Of a DNA stretch of 38,866 nt, positions 22,982 through 30,594 are shown piece by piece. Both the position numbers and the translations under genes were made by a program. The stretch's first letter is position 1, and each line of letters starts with the position of its first letter. This stretch comes from Microbacterium resistens NBRC 103078 (lineage in GTDB: Bacteria > Actinomycetota > Actinomycetes > Actinomycetales > Microbacteriaceae). The stretch is taken from positions 1 to 38,866 of the forward strand of contig NZ_BCRA01000009.1 in assembly GCF_001552355.1 (NCBI RefSeq), given 5' to 3'. The notes beneath the pieces were generated by a model. It was given only the letters and a program-made list of their open reading frames with translations, did not search any database and was not told the DNA's origin.

Positions 22982-24202
22982 ATGCGAGATCAGGACACCA
23001 GGATTGCGATCATCGGCGGAGGGATGGGCGGGCTCACGGCCGCCATCGCTCTCCGCCGGATCGCGGGACTCCGCGCGACCGTGTTCGAACAGGCCGCGCA
23101 GCTCGGTGAGGTCGGGGCCGGGGTCACCGTCGCGCCCAATGCCGCGCGGGTCCTCGACCGACTCGGCGTGCTCGACGGCATCCGGCGGGCCGGAGCCGTC
23201 CCCGACGGACACGGCGTCTACCTGAACGCCCTCGGCGAGGTCGTCACCGATGCGGCCTGGGAGGACACCTCCCGGCAGTACCGGAACATCGGGATGTACC
23301 GCCCGGATCTCATCGCCGCCCTCGCAGCGGAGGTGGACCCCGATACCGTCCGCCTCGGTCACCGCCTCGTGTCCGTCGAGGCCGAGGACACGGGCGTCCG
23401 GACGCGGTTCGACAACGGCGCCGAGGAGGTCTTCGACGCCGTGATCGGCGCGGACGGAATCCACTCCGTGGTGCGGCAGGCCGTCGGTCAGCACCCCGAG
23501 CCCGTCTACTCGGGGTACATCGTCTATCGCGGCGTCGTCGACGCCGCGCGCCTGCCGGACGACTGGCCCATGATCAGCCAGGTCTGGATGGGCGACAGCA
23601 GGCACTTCATGTGCTATCCGCTGCAGCAACGCAGGCTGTTCAACTTCGTCGCCGGAGTTCCGAGCGACCGCCCCTTGCATGGGCCCTGGTCCGGTCCGGC
23701 CGACGTCGCGGAGCTCGCCGCCGAGTTCGCAGGGGACGGCTGGGATCCCCGGCTCCATCACTTCATCGGGCTCATCGAGAAGACGTTCTGGTGGGGACTC
23801 TTCGACCACGAGCCGCTGACCGACTGGTCGCGGGGCCCGATCACGCTGCTCGGCGACGCGGCGCACACGATGCTGCCCCACCAGGGCCAGGGGGTGAACC
23901 AGGCGATCGAGGACAGCATGGCCCTGGCCACGTTCCTCGCGGCAGCGGACGACGTCTCCGACATCCCCGAGGCCTTCCGTCGCTACACCGCCGTCCGCAT
24001 GCAGCGCACCGCGATCCTGCAGAACGGGTCCCGGCGAGCGGGTGCGATGTTCGACGCGCAGAACGAGTTCGCGGATCTGTCCAAGCGCGACGCGGACATC
24101 CGCGTCGGCCGGGACTTCCGCCGCGGCGTGGTGTTCGACTACGACGCGCAGAAGGTCGCCGAGCGCGCGCTCGCCCGATTCAGGAAGGTCCAGTACGCAT
24201 GA
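22982..24202 (+). CDS. FAD-dependent aromatic hydroxylase (salicylate/6-hydroxynicotinate type)
   Basis: A 406-residue class A flavoprotein monooxygenase. It has IAIIGGGMGGLTAAIALRR at about 8-26 for FAD, VIGADGIHSVVRQAV near 155, and LLGDAAHTMLPHQGQGVNQAIED near 285. GVTVAPNAARVLDRLG and the HQGQG loop are typical of salicylate, 3-hydroxybenzoate and 6-hydroxynicotinate hydroxylases. ATG 22982 follows AAGGAGAA. It lies 39 bases after the MHS transporter and overlaps the next gene by four bases. The product is thus likely made and used together with the COG2085 protein. The exact substrate cannot be fixed from sequence. Confidence 0.88.
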   Translation: MRDQDTRIAIIGGGMGGLTAAIALRRIAGLRATVFEQAAQLGEVGAGVTVAPNAARVLDRLGVLDGIRRAGAVPDGHGVYLNALGEVVTDAAWEDTSRQYRNIGMYRPDLIAALAAEVDPDTVRLGHRLVSVEAEDTGVRTRFDNGAEEVFDAVIGADGIHSVVRQAVGQHPEPVYSGYIVYRGVVDAARLPDDWPMISQVWMGDSRHFMCYPLQQRRLFNFVAGVPSDRPLHGPWSGPADVAELAAEFAGDGWDPRLHHFIGLIEKTFWWGLFDHEPLTDWSRGPITLLGDAAHTMLPHQGQGVNQAIEDSMALATFLAAADDVSDIPEAFRRYTAVRMQRTAILQNGSRRAGAMFDAQNEFADLSKRDADIRVGRDFRRGVVFDYDAQKVAERALARFRKVQYA

Positions 24203-24819
24203 CATCGATCAGCATCATCGGAAGCGGCAAGATGAGCGGCGCCATCGCGGAGGTCGCTGCGCGGGCCGGCGCCCGCATCCAGATCATCAAGCGCCGCGCG
24301 ACGAGCATGTCCGCCGCTCGCCCCGGCCTCGAGTACGGAGTCCTCGGCGACGACCTGACCGGCGACCTCGTCGTCCTGGCCGTGCCCTACGGCGCATATG
24401 CGAGCGTCCTCGACCACTATCGGGACCGTCTCGCCGGCAAGATCGTGATCGACATCAGCAATCCGATCGACTTCACCACGTACGACCAGCTGACCTCCCC
24501 CGCCGATTCCTCCACGGCCGCGGAGCTCGCCGCTCTGCTGCCCGAAGGCACCGCCGTGGTGAAGGCCTTCAACGTGAACCTCGGAGACACGCTCACCAGC
24601 GGCACGAACGGCACGACGCCGACGACGGTGCTGTACGCCGGGGACTATGCGGACGCCAAGATGTCGGTCGCCGCGCTCGTCGAGGCGGCGGGGATGCGGG
24701 CCGTCGACGTCGGCCCGCTCACCCGCGCACGGGAGCTGGAGGCCATGGGCTTCCTCCAGATCATCCTGGCCGCCCTGGGGAAGACGCGCTACGAGTCCGG
24801 GTTCGCGCTCCTGCCGTGA
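24199..24819 (+). CDS. COG2085 dinucleotide-binding reductase (F420:NADP reductase-like)
   Basis: A 206-residue protein with an N-terminal Rossmann site (SIISGSGK-type: IIGSGKMSGAIAEVAARAG, residues 5-23), DLVVLAVPYGAY near 56, DISNPIDF near 92 and VVKAFNVN near 118. The layout matches F420H2:NADP oxidoreductases and their relatives in COG2085. Many relatives do not use F420. It is translationally coupled to the FAD hydroxylase (ATGA overlap). It might recycle NAD(P)H for the hydroxylase or act on a pathway intermediate; both are inference. Confidence 0.8.
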   Translation: MTSISIIGSGKMSGAIAEVAARAGARIQIIKRRATSMSAARPGLEYGVLGDDLTGDLVVLAVPYGAYASVLDHYRDRLAGKIVIDISNPIDFTTYDQLTSPADSSTAAELAALLPEGTAVVKAFNVNLGDTLTSGTNGTTPTTVLYAGDYADAKMSVAALVEAAGMRAVDVGPLTRARELEAMGFLQIILAALGKTRYESGFALLP

Positions 24820-24936
24820 CGCGTGTCGGATCGGGCGGCGTGCCCCGTGTCCGCGGCACAGCGGATCGTCAACCCCGTTTCCCTCCCCCGACCACGGTCG
24901 TAGCGTGAACGGCTCATCCGATAGGAGGAGCCCACG

Positions 24937-25203
24937 ATGAGCGACGACAGCAGGACGGGCACGAACCACGACACTCCGGGCCGCGACGACCAGGAAGGGG
25001 AGTACACGGATGCGGAGACCGAGACCCAGGACGAGCGGGAGCACGTCCGCTCCGTGGACGGCGCGTACACACGCACCGAGCAGACCGAACCGGACCCCGA
25101 TCACGAGGGTGCCTACACGGACGCCCAGCACCGTGCCGGCGATGACGTCGAACCCCACTCCGCGCACGGATCGCACGGCACCTACACGCGTCGCGATCAA
25201 TAG
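24937..25203 (+). CDS. small acidic G-x-Y-T repeat protein (unknown)
   Basis: An 88-residue, very hydrophilic protein rich in D, E, T, H and R, with no hydrophobic segment and no known domain. It carries four short repeats: GEYTD (21-25), GAYTR (42-46), GAYTD (58-62) and GTYTR (81-85). TD and TR alternate at their ends. It should be intrinsically disordered and cytoplasmic. AGGAGGAG precedes the ATG, a very strong ribosome-binding site that suggests high expression. TAGCGT at 24901-24906 is a possible minus-10. The function is unknown. Confidence 0.72.
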   Translation: MSDDSRTGTNHDTPGRDDQEGEYTDAETETQDEREHVRSVDGAYTRTEQTEPDPDHEGAYTDAQHRAGDDVEPHSAHGSHGTYTRRDQ

Positions 25204-25212
25204 CCCGCAGCG

Positions 25213-25812
25213 TCAGCGGGCGGTGAGAGCGGCGGCGGCGATGAGCGGAGCGAGCGTCACGACGAGGATGAACACCCGTTCGCTCGCGCCGAACGTCCGG
25301 GCTCGAAGGGCCGGGAACACCATCGATATCACGAGAGCGGCGAGGGACACCGCCGCAACCGGGTCCAGCACACCGACGACGAACGCGGGTGTCCCCGAGA
25401 GCAGACGCCCGAGCGGTCCGATGGTCGAGTAGGCGAGGGTGAACCAGCCGATCGCCAACAGCAGGTGGATCCGGCCCCGGATCGTCGCGGGCTGCCCGGA
25501 CCGGTCGGTGGGGACGAACGGCATCGCCGCGACGACGAGGCCGAGGACGATCAGCCAGGCGCCCACGCCGAGGCGATTCGCCCCCAGCGCGGCGTCGCTG
25601 AGCACCCCGGCGCCCAGGGCCGCCCAGGCGGTCGCCGCTGTCCAGGACGCGGCCGCCGCGATCGTCCGTGTGCGGGCGGAGGGGGACGCGGCATAGTCGC
25701 TGACCGTCTCGCGCAGGGGATGGACCCCGCCCGGCAGGAGATGCAGCGTCGCGAAAAGGACGAGCCGGATCACGAAGAGTCCGGTCGCGAGGAGCAGGAG
25801 CGGATGTGCCAT
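25213..25812 (-). CDS. DUF998 membrane protein
   Basis: A 199-residue membrane protein with six hydrophobic segments, matching DUF998. Family-like features are ETVSDYAAS early on, MPFVPTDRSGQP in the middle loop and the charged IRGRIHLLLAIGWF segment. Function is unknown. It is divergent from a MerR regulator, and its promoter has a 19-base spacer as MerR-controlled promoters do, so it is the likely target. GAAGGATC precedes the ATG on the minus strand. Confidence 0.82.
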   Translation of the reverse strand: MAHPLLLLATGLFVIRLVLFATLHLLPGGVHPLRETVSDYAASPSARTRTIAAAASWTAATAWAALGAGVLSDAALGANRLGVGAWLIVLGLVVAAMPFVPTDRSGQPATIRGRIHLLLAIGWFTLAYSTIGPLGRLLSGTPAFVVGVLDPVAAVSLAALVISMVFPALRARTFGASERVFILVVTLAPLIAAAALTAR

Positions 25813-25852
25813 GGAGATCCTTCTTCGACGTTCGGTGGCGAGGACTCCTGGA

Positions 25853-25883
25853 ACGCTAGAGACTGAAGCAGGTTGAAGGTCAA
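25853..25883 (-). promoter_or_regulatory. 19-base-spacer promoter, MerR type
   Basis: On the minus strand TTGACC (25883-25878) and TAGCGT (25858-25853) are separated by 19 bases, the stretched spacing that MerR activators correct by DNA twisting. It points at the DUF998 gene (start 25812). The MerR start codon lies eight bases beyond the minus-35. The spacer shows no clean dyad. Confidence 0.5.
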
Positions 25884-25890
25884 GGAGCCC

Positions 25891-26274
25891 ATGAGAATCA
25901 GCGAACTCGCTCGGCGGACCGGTCTCGCGCCCTCAGCGATCCGCTACTACGAGCAGCAGGACATGTTCAGCCCGGGTCAGATCGCTCGGCATCCGAACGG
26001 ATACCGGGACTACGGCGCGGCGGCGGTGCGTCGCATCGAACTCATCGCGGCGGGGCGTGCCGCCGGGTTCTCACTCGCTCAGATGCGCACCAGGATGCGG
26101 GACTGGGACACCATGGGCAGCGCGCAGCGGGCCGCCCTGCTCGACGAGCAGCTGCGCGTCCTCGACGAGCGGATCGCGGAGCTGACGCGCGGACGCGACG
26201 CGGTGCGCGACGCGCTCCGCGAGCTCGCGGTCGCGCCCGACGAGCCCGAGAATTCCGCGGCGCAGCGAGGCTGA
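25891..26274 (+). CDS. MerR family transcriptional regulator
   Basis: A 127-residue MerR protein. The helix-turn-helix/wing is at 1-70 (MRISELARRTGLAPSAIRYYEQ, RHPNGYRDYGAAAVRRIELIAAGRAAGFSLAQMR). A dimerisation coiled coil follows (about 80-115, LLDEQLRVLDERIAELTRGRDAV), and the tail is short. No cysteine is present in the mature protein, so it does not sense metals or redox through a CxxC or Fe-S centre. ATG 25891 with AAGGAG upstream is preferred to an in-frame TTG 25873. Confidence 0.87.
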   Translation: MRISELARRTGLAPSAIRYYEQQDMFSPGQIARHPNGYRDYGAAAVRRIELIAAGRAAGFSLAQMRTRMRDWDTMGSAQRAALLDEQLRVLDERIAELTRGRDAVRDALRELAVAPDEPENSAAQRG

Positions 26275-26326
26275 CGGGTTCCGAGCCGCGAAACCCGACG
26301 GCACGCATGAGGGCTGCGGGCGCTCC

Positions 26327-26551
26327 TCACGCCGGCGGGGACTCGTGCTCCTCCGTGCGGAATCCGGCGGCCCGGTGCGTGCCGTCGCAGAAGGGCTTGA
26401 TCGAGGACAGTCCGCAGCGGCAGAGCGCCACGGTCCGCCGCCGACGCTCGATCCTCTCGCCCTCGGGCGAGAGGATCACGGCGTCGCCGCGAACGAGGAG
26501 GGGCCCGTCCGGGTAGGGGGTGATGGTGACCGGGTCGCGGTGTCGGCTCAT
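26327..26551 (-). CDS. CDGSH iron-sulfur domain protein
   Basis: A 74-residue protein with the mitoNEET-type motif C-x-C-x2-S-x3-P-x-C-D-G-x-H, seen as CRCGLSSIKPFCDGTH at about 49-64. The three Cys and one His hold a [2Fe-2S] cluster. The ATG at 26551 overlaps the stop of the upstream di-iron-type gene by four bases, so both are made together. The N-terminal part (VTITPYPDGPLLVRGDAVILS) is the usual short beta region. It may pass electrons or clusters to its partner, which is inference. Confidence 0.9.
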   Translation of the reverse strand: MSRHRDPVTITPYPDGPLLVRGDAVILSPEGERIERRRRTVALCRCGLSSIKPFCDGTHRAAGFRTEEHESPPA

Positions 26552-27585
26552 GCCGGCACGGCCTTCCGCAGCGACGACTCCCCGCGCTCCCACTTCTCCA
26601 GGAGCTCGGCACCCACCAGACCGTCGATCGTCAGACATGCGGCGGCGCCGAACATGATGTCCGGAAGCAGATCGGGGCGGTCCTCGGCGAGCGCGCCGGC
26701 GAGGTCGCGGGCGGCGATCTGCTCATGGACCGCGTCCGCTTCGACGTGCTCGTCGAAGTAGTCCGTGACGTCGTCGGAGAAGCCGAGCCGTCGGAAACCG
26801 TCGCCATAGAGCCGGTTCGGGATCGACGAGGTCATCTCGAACGCGGCGAGGTGCCCGACGATCGCGCCGATCAGACGACGGTTGAGGCCGAACAGCGACA
26901 TCAGGTTGTGCGAGGCGAGCGTGATCGCCGGAACGTGCTCCACGTACGCGGCATACGCGTCGTCGAGACCGACTCCGCGGAGCGTCTTGGCGAAGATCTC
27001 GGCGTGGACCCGCTCCGGACGCCCTCCGCCGTACTCGTCCGCCTGGATCTCGACGAGCGCCGCCTTCGCGCGCCCGCTCAGTCGCGGGATGGCCCAGGAA
27101 TGCGGATCGGCCTCCCGACGCGTGTAGATCGATCGCTGGATCAGGAACTCCCTCGCCTGCTCGGCCGTGGCCCTTCTCGCGAGGAACCGCGACAGGCTCG
27201 GGCCGTCGTCCTCGTCGACGAGCGTGAACAGCGCCCGCGCCACAGCGTCCTGCGTGGCCGGCGGCAGCGTCGGCACGGGAACGGCGGTCCGCACCGCCGC
27301 CTCGAAGACCTGTTCCAACCGGAGGCGGGTCTCGACGAGCTCCGGATCCCATTCCTGTGCAGGGTCGATCCCGTCGACCGAGCCGTACGCCGAGGCGTAG
27401 AGCATCCACAGCGACAGCTGCAGGTCGTCATCGCGGAGTGGATCCGTGCTCTCGTGCGCCGCCGCGCCGCTGAGCTCGCCCAGCGGGGCCGCCGACCGCC
27501 CGGTCAGTCGCTCGAGCACGGCCTGGCTCAGCGTTCCGCGAGCGTGGAAAGGGATCGACGGTGTCGGGGTGGTGGCCGTGGTCAC
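26548..27585 (-). CDS. iron-containing redox enzyme, haem-oxygenase-like di-iron family
   Basis: A 345-residue, mostly helical protein of the iron-containing redox enzyme group within the haem-oxygenase-like di-metal oxidase (HDO) superfamily. Possible metal ligands lie in VEIQADEYGGGRPERVHAEIF (E179, E184, H194), in HLAAFEMTS (E250) and in DYFDEHVEADAVHEQIA (H280, E282, D284, H287). Which bind iron cannot be settled by eye. It is fused by overlap to a CDGSH gene. GTG 27585 is chosen because GAGAGGAG precedes it; an upstream in-frame ATG 27669 has no such site. HDO members perform varied O2 chemistry (decarboxylation, N-oxygenation, desaturation); this one is unassigned. Confidence 0.8.
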   Translation of the reverse strand: MTTATTPTPSIPFHARGTLSQAVLERLTGRSAAPLGELSGAAAHESTDPLRDDDLQLSLWMLYASAYGSVDGIDPAQEWDPELVETRLRLEQVFEAAVRTAVPVPTLPPATQDAVARALFTLVDEDDGPSLSRFLARRATAEQAREFLIQRSIYTRREADPHSWAIPRLSGRAKAALVEIQADEYGGGRPERVHAEIFAKTLRGVGLDDAYAAYVEHVPAITLASHNLMSLFGLNRRLIGAIVGHLAAFEMTSSIPNRLYGDGFRRLGFSDDVTDYFDEHVEADAVHEQIAARDLAGALAEDRPDLLPDIMFGAAACLTIDGLVGAELLEKWERGESSLRKAVPA

Positions 27586-27744
27586 GGGGCTCCTCTCGTC
27601 CGGACCCCGAGCTTGACCGTCGTCCGTGCTCGCGAGAAGGGCCTTGACGAGCCGGCCTCTCGTCGCCATGCGGACCCGCTGTGAGCACGGAACTCACCGA
27701 TCGGGCCCCTTCTCGCGTCATGGACCCCGAGAGAGGATAGGGAC

Positions 27745-27969
27745 ATGACCCGGATGGACGACGAAACGGCCGAGAACGCGACAGAGTTCCCTCCCTCCGT
27801 GGGCCGGGTGGCGCCGCGCTCGTTGGCGCACGCGGGGATCACCACGTACGCGCAGCTCGCGACGCACACCGAAAAGGAGCTCCTCGCCATCCACGGCGTC
27901 GGCCCGAAGGCGATCCGCCTCCTCGGCGAGGAGCTTCGTGCGCGCGGCCTGGGCTACAGAGACGCCTGA
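27745..27969 (+). CDS. helix-hairpin-helix small protein
   Basis: A 74-residue protein with an acidic N-terminus and one helix-hairpin-helix-like unit: VAPRSLAHAGITTYAQLATH, then LLAIHGVGPKAIRLLGEELRARGL. The GVGPKA hairpin is the usual DNA-backbone contact. It resembles the small stand-alone HhH proteins and RNA polymerase alpha-CTD-like modules of actinobacteria. GAGAGGATAGGG precedes the ATG. It is divergent from the di-iron/CDGSH pair and may share its control region. The target is unknown. Confidence 0.78.
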   Translation: MTRMDDETAENATEFPPSVGRVAPRSLAHAGITTYAQLATHTEKELLAIHGVGPKAIRLLGEELRARGLGYRDA

Positions 27970-27990
27970 TCGAGTGCCCGTTCCTCCCCG

Positions 27991-28390
27991 TCAGAGACCC
28001 GAGCTCGCGAGTTGAAGGACGCCGATCAGGTTCTCGCTCGGATCGCGGAGCTTCAGGAAGGTGGCGAAGCCCCCGTCGTCGAGGCTCACGATCCCGACCC
28101 CCTCGCGAGCGCACCGGTCGGCGAACTCGTCGATCCGCTCCGATCGGAGGAAGAAGACGGGCCTCGGCTCCCCGTTCACCAGGATCTGCGCGGGCCGGTG
28201 GTCCATCGCCTCCCACAGCATGAGGTCGGGGCCGCCGTCGAGGCGCAGCATGGCGCTGTCGCCGTAACCGTCCAGGAGCCGGAAGCCGAGGCCGCGGCCG
28301 AGGACTCACCGGCCACGCCGCGGGAGCGTCCCGCTTCGCGGGGCAAGCCGGGCCGACGGAGAGGCGGTCACGGCCGGTGGAGGGGACCAT
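27991..28390 (-). pseudogene. VOC (glyoxalase/bleomycin-resistance) family protein, probably frameshifted
   Basis: The C-terminal 86 residues (ATG 28251 to 27991) read as a clean VOC half: LRLDGGPDLMLWE, then PVFFLRSERIDEFADRC, and GGFATFLKLRDPSENLIGVLQ with the usual D-P-x-x-N. Upstream in the same frame VLGRGLGFRLLDGYGDSA continues the fold, but a TGA stops it before an N-terminus. One base earlier, the neighbouring frame from ATG 28390 reads LSVGPACPAKRDAPAAWPV, which could be the degenerate first strand and helix. Dropping one A after GTG joins them into about 132 residues, normal for the family. It is either a decayed gene or a base error; no ribosome-binding site is seen. Confidence 0.55.
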
Positions 28391-28974
28391 GAACCGGCCG
28401 TGACCATGATGCGGCACGCATCCTGGCGCGGGGCTGGTCGTGTACACCCTCACGAGCACTCCCGACGAGTGCGCCACCAGCCCCGCACGGCCCAACATAT
28501 CCGGGCGCTTCGGACCGGGCTCTCTCGGGTAGGGGTTTCACCGTATCCTGCCGCTGCCGCCGGCCGCACCGCCCCGCCTCAGCAGCACTTGGGCGGCTCG
28601 CCCGGCGCGCGTTCGTGCCAGGATGATCGCGTGATCGGACAGCGGCACGTGTGGCTGGGCGTCGGGCATCCTCGGGCCGGTCGCGTGCACTTCCCATCGC
28701 GCCACGACATCGACGCGCCCGGAATCTGACGCTCCAGATGCCCCCAGATCGCTTGCCGCACCTGAGCGTCGACCGCCTCAGCACTTGCCGACGGTCCGAC
28801 GGATGACATCCGTCCACTGCTCAAAGCCCCGGAATCCAGCCACTGCCGAGCCGAATGCGGGAGCCGCGATCACCGACGCGAGCGGGCGGGTTCGTCATGG
28901 GCGGCCTGTGAGTGGGAGGTGATCGGGCAGATCAGGCAGGAGGATCCACCGCTGTGCGCCAGCGACGACCGACA
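28391..28974. other. gene-poor stretch
   Basis: No convincing gene in 584 bases. On the minus strand a 76-residue frame (ATG 28809 to 28579) ends in PPKCC with several other cysteines, and a second short frame near 28860-28780 reads GFRGFEQWTDVIRR before a stop. Neither has a ribosome-binding site or a family I recognise. No repeats, RNA gene or integrase is seen. The stretch may be remains of decayed genes next to the Fic gene. Confidence 0.5.
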
Positions 28975-30123
28975 TCAGCGGACCTCCTCGAACGGGTCAA
29001 CGTGCCGCCACACTCTCCCCAGACCCACTTCTTCTTTGAGATCGAGCAGCGGCTGCCCCGCCTTGTACGCACGTCCGCGCTTCTCCCCCGACGCGATGAG
29101 CAGACTCGCTTTCGCGAGCTCGGTCAGGTCACGTGTCGCGGTCTGTGGGCTGACCTCGATGCCGGCATCGGCGAGTGAGGCGATGTACCGACCGCGTGTC
29201 ACGGTCGCTCCGAAGATGGCGTCGAAGAGTGCGTCCAGCGCCCGGTCGTCGATGCCGGCGGCTTCGACCATGTCGTTCAGCACGGACGCCGCCGTCCCTG
29301 CTGCGACGATGCGCGACGCGCGCTCGGCCGCCTGGTTGTAATGGGCTGTGAGGATGAACCGCACCCACGGTCGGACCTGCTCCGGGGTCGCGTCTTCCGG
29401 CGACCAGTGACCCTGGCCGACCTTCGCGAGCACGTCGTAGTATGCCTGCGTGTGACGCCCGAGGTACTCCTCGATGGAGTAGAACACCGGTGAGATGTCA
29501 CCGTCGGCGGCGAGCACGAGGGACTGCAGCACCCGGGCCATGCGTCCGTTGCCGTCCTTGAACGGGTGGATGAGGACGAAGTTCAGGTGTGCCATCGCCG
29601 CGTTCAACAGACGATCTCCGCTACGGGGGAGCACGGTGGCGCATAGTTCGGTCATCAGCGCAGGCAGGTCGTCGGCGTCCGCGCCCTCGTGGACGATGTC
29701 TCCGGTCGATTCCTGCTGGACGTACACAGGGCTTCGGCGATAGCGACCGGGGCGCTTGGTGAGGTCGTGCGAGGCCACCATGTAGTGCAGACTCCGGATC
29801 AGCGTCGAGTCGATGACGACCGGCTCCTGGGCGAGCTGGAGAACGTAGGTCATCGCCAATTGGTAGCCGGCGAGGGCGCGCTCGGTGTCCTCATCAACGG
29901 TGGCGGGCTTCTCCCCCTGCGCGATGGCAGCGACGTCGTCGACGCTGGCGTTGATGCCCTCGATGGAGTTGGAGCCCTGCACGTTCCGGGCGAAGGTCAT
30001 CCGTCGAAGCGGCGCCGTCCACCTGTTGTTCTGGCGCACCTGCAGCGCGAGAGCGTCGTTGTACTGCTGGATGGCAGCACGAACGTCCCGCTCCTGCTCA
30101 TCGAGCTCGGGCAGAACGAACAT
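28975..30123 (-). CDS. Fic family AMP transferase, class II self-inhibited
   Basis: A 382-residue Fic protein. The catalytic motif is HPFKDGNGRMAR at about 187-198. The N-terminal inhibitory helix is S-N-S-I-E-G-I near 52-58, placing it in class II, where the motif's Glu blocks the ATP site in cis. A C-terminal winged-helix-like region (about 300-355, with VTRGRYIASLADAGIEVSPQTATRDLTELAKA) suggests DNA binding, as in Fic proteins that act as regulators. Such enzymes attach AMP to protein targets. The start ATG lies inside a nested inverted repeat, pointing to autoregulation. No antitoxin gene is adjacent, consistent with the built-in inhibitor. Third-position GC looks somewhat lower than in its neighbours. 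Confidence 0.88.
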   Translation of the reverse strand: MFVLPELDEQERDVRAAIQQYNDALALQVRQNNRWTAPLRRMTFARNVQGSNSIEGINASVDDVAAIAQGEKPATVDEDTERALAGYQLAMTYVLQLAQEPVVIDSTLIRSLHYMVASHDLTKRPGRYRRSPVYVQQESTGDIVHEGADADDLPALMTELCATVLPRSGDRLLNAAMAHLNFVLIHPFKDGNGRMARVLQSLVLAADGDISPVFYSIEEYLGRHTQAYYDVLAKVGQGHWSPEDATPEQVRPWVRFILTAHYNQAAERASRIVAAGTAASVLNDMVEAAGIDDRALDALFDAIFGATVTRGRYIASLADAGIEVSPQTATRDLTELAKASLLIASGEKRGRAYKAGQPLLDLKEEVGLGRVWRHVDPFEEVR

Positions 30124-30169
30124 GACGCTAAACCTCCGAATGATGATTATTTATCATCATAGCGTCATG
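30121..30169. promoter_or_regulatory. nested inverted repeats at the Fic start
   Basis: An inner dyad ATGATGAT (30140-30147) / ATCATCAT (30153-30160) sits inside an outer perfect dyad CATGACGCT (30121-30129) / AGCGTCATG (30161-30169). The Fic start codon (minus strand 30123-30121) is part of the outer arm. The ribosome-binding GGAGG lies between the dyads. The core is AT-rich and probably also holds the promoter. Confidence 0.68.
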
Positions 30170-30415
30170 CAGGGGGAGCTGGGGCTGTCGCCACGCAACG
30201 GCCGCTGAATACTCGACGGCACCGCCCCAGGAGCCGACCCCGAATTCGTTCTTCACACCAGCCGTTGGTGCCCGATCGCTGAAAACCCGCATCTGAGATG
30301 CGCGCGGCGCGGAGACCAGAAAGCAAAGCAGCCCCTGGCACTCGAAAAGTGGGCGCATCAGCGGTGTAGGCTACCTCTTGGCGTTGAAGAAAACACCTGA
30401 TAAACGGTGAAAATT

Positions 30416-30491
30416 TGGTGGACCTGAGGGGACTCGAACCCCTGACCCCCTGCATGCCATGCAGGTGCGCTACCAGCTGCGCCACAGGCCC
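30416..30491 (-). tRNA. tRNA-Ala (anticodon GGC)
   Basis: A complete 76-base cloverleaf on the minus strand. The acceptor arms GGGCCTG and CAGGTCC contain the G3-U70 wobble pair that marks tRNA-Ala. The anticodon stem CCTGC/GCAGG encloses loop ATGGCAT (anticodon GGC). The T arm carries GTTCGAGTC, and 3' CCA is encoded. The flanking 30170-30415 holds no gene that I can support. Confidence 0.96.
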
Positions 30492-30594
30492 AGATGCTGT
30501 TCGCGGCCTCCCGCGACAACTCCTTGAGCTTACTACACGCGCCGGACCTCGCGCGAATCCGGACGCCGTTCCGCTCCTCCGGGAGTGTCGCCTC

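Noticed and set aside
21551..24205. An 884-codon open frame on the minus strand
   Set aside because: It runs antisense to the MHS transporter and FAD hydroxylase, which have clear family motifs. Its product is a low-complexity R/G/D/E-rich string, typical of antisense frames in high-GC DNA. Similar long shadows at 1629-3746 and 5488-7926 were dropped for the same reason.
28579..28809. Possible small cysteine-rich peptide gene ending PPKCC
   Set aside because: It has no ribosome-binding site and no recognisable family, and competing frames of equal quality overlap it. I cannot support it as a gene or as a peptide natural-product precursor.
30416..30491. Attachment-site duplication of the tRNA-Ala 3' end
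   Set aside because: I looked for a second copy of the T-arm and acceptor sequence between 27.9 and 30.4 kb and saw none.
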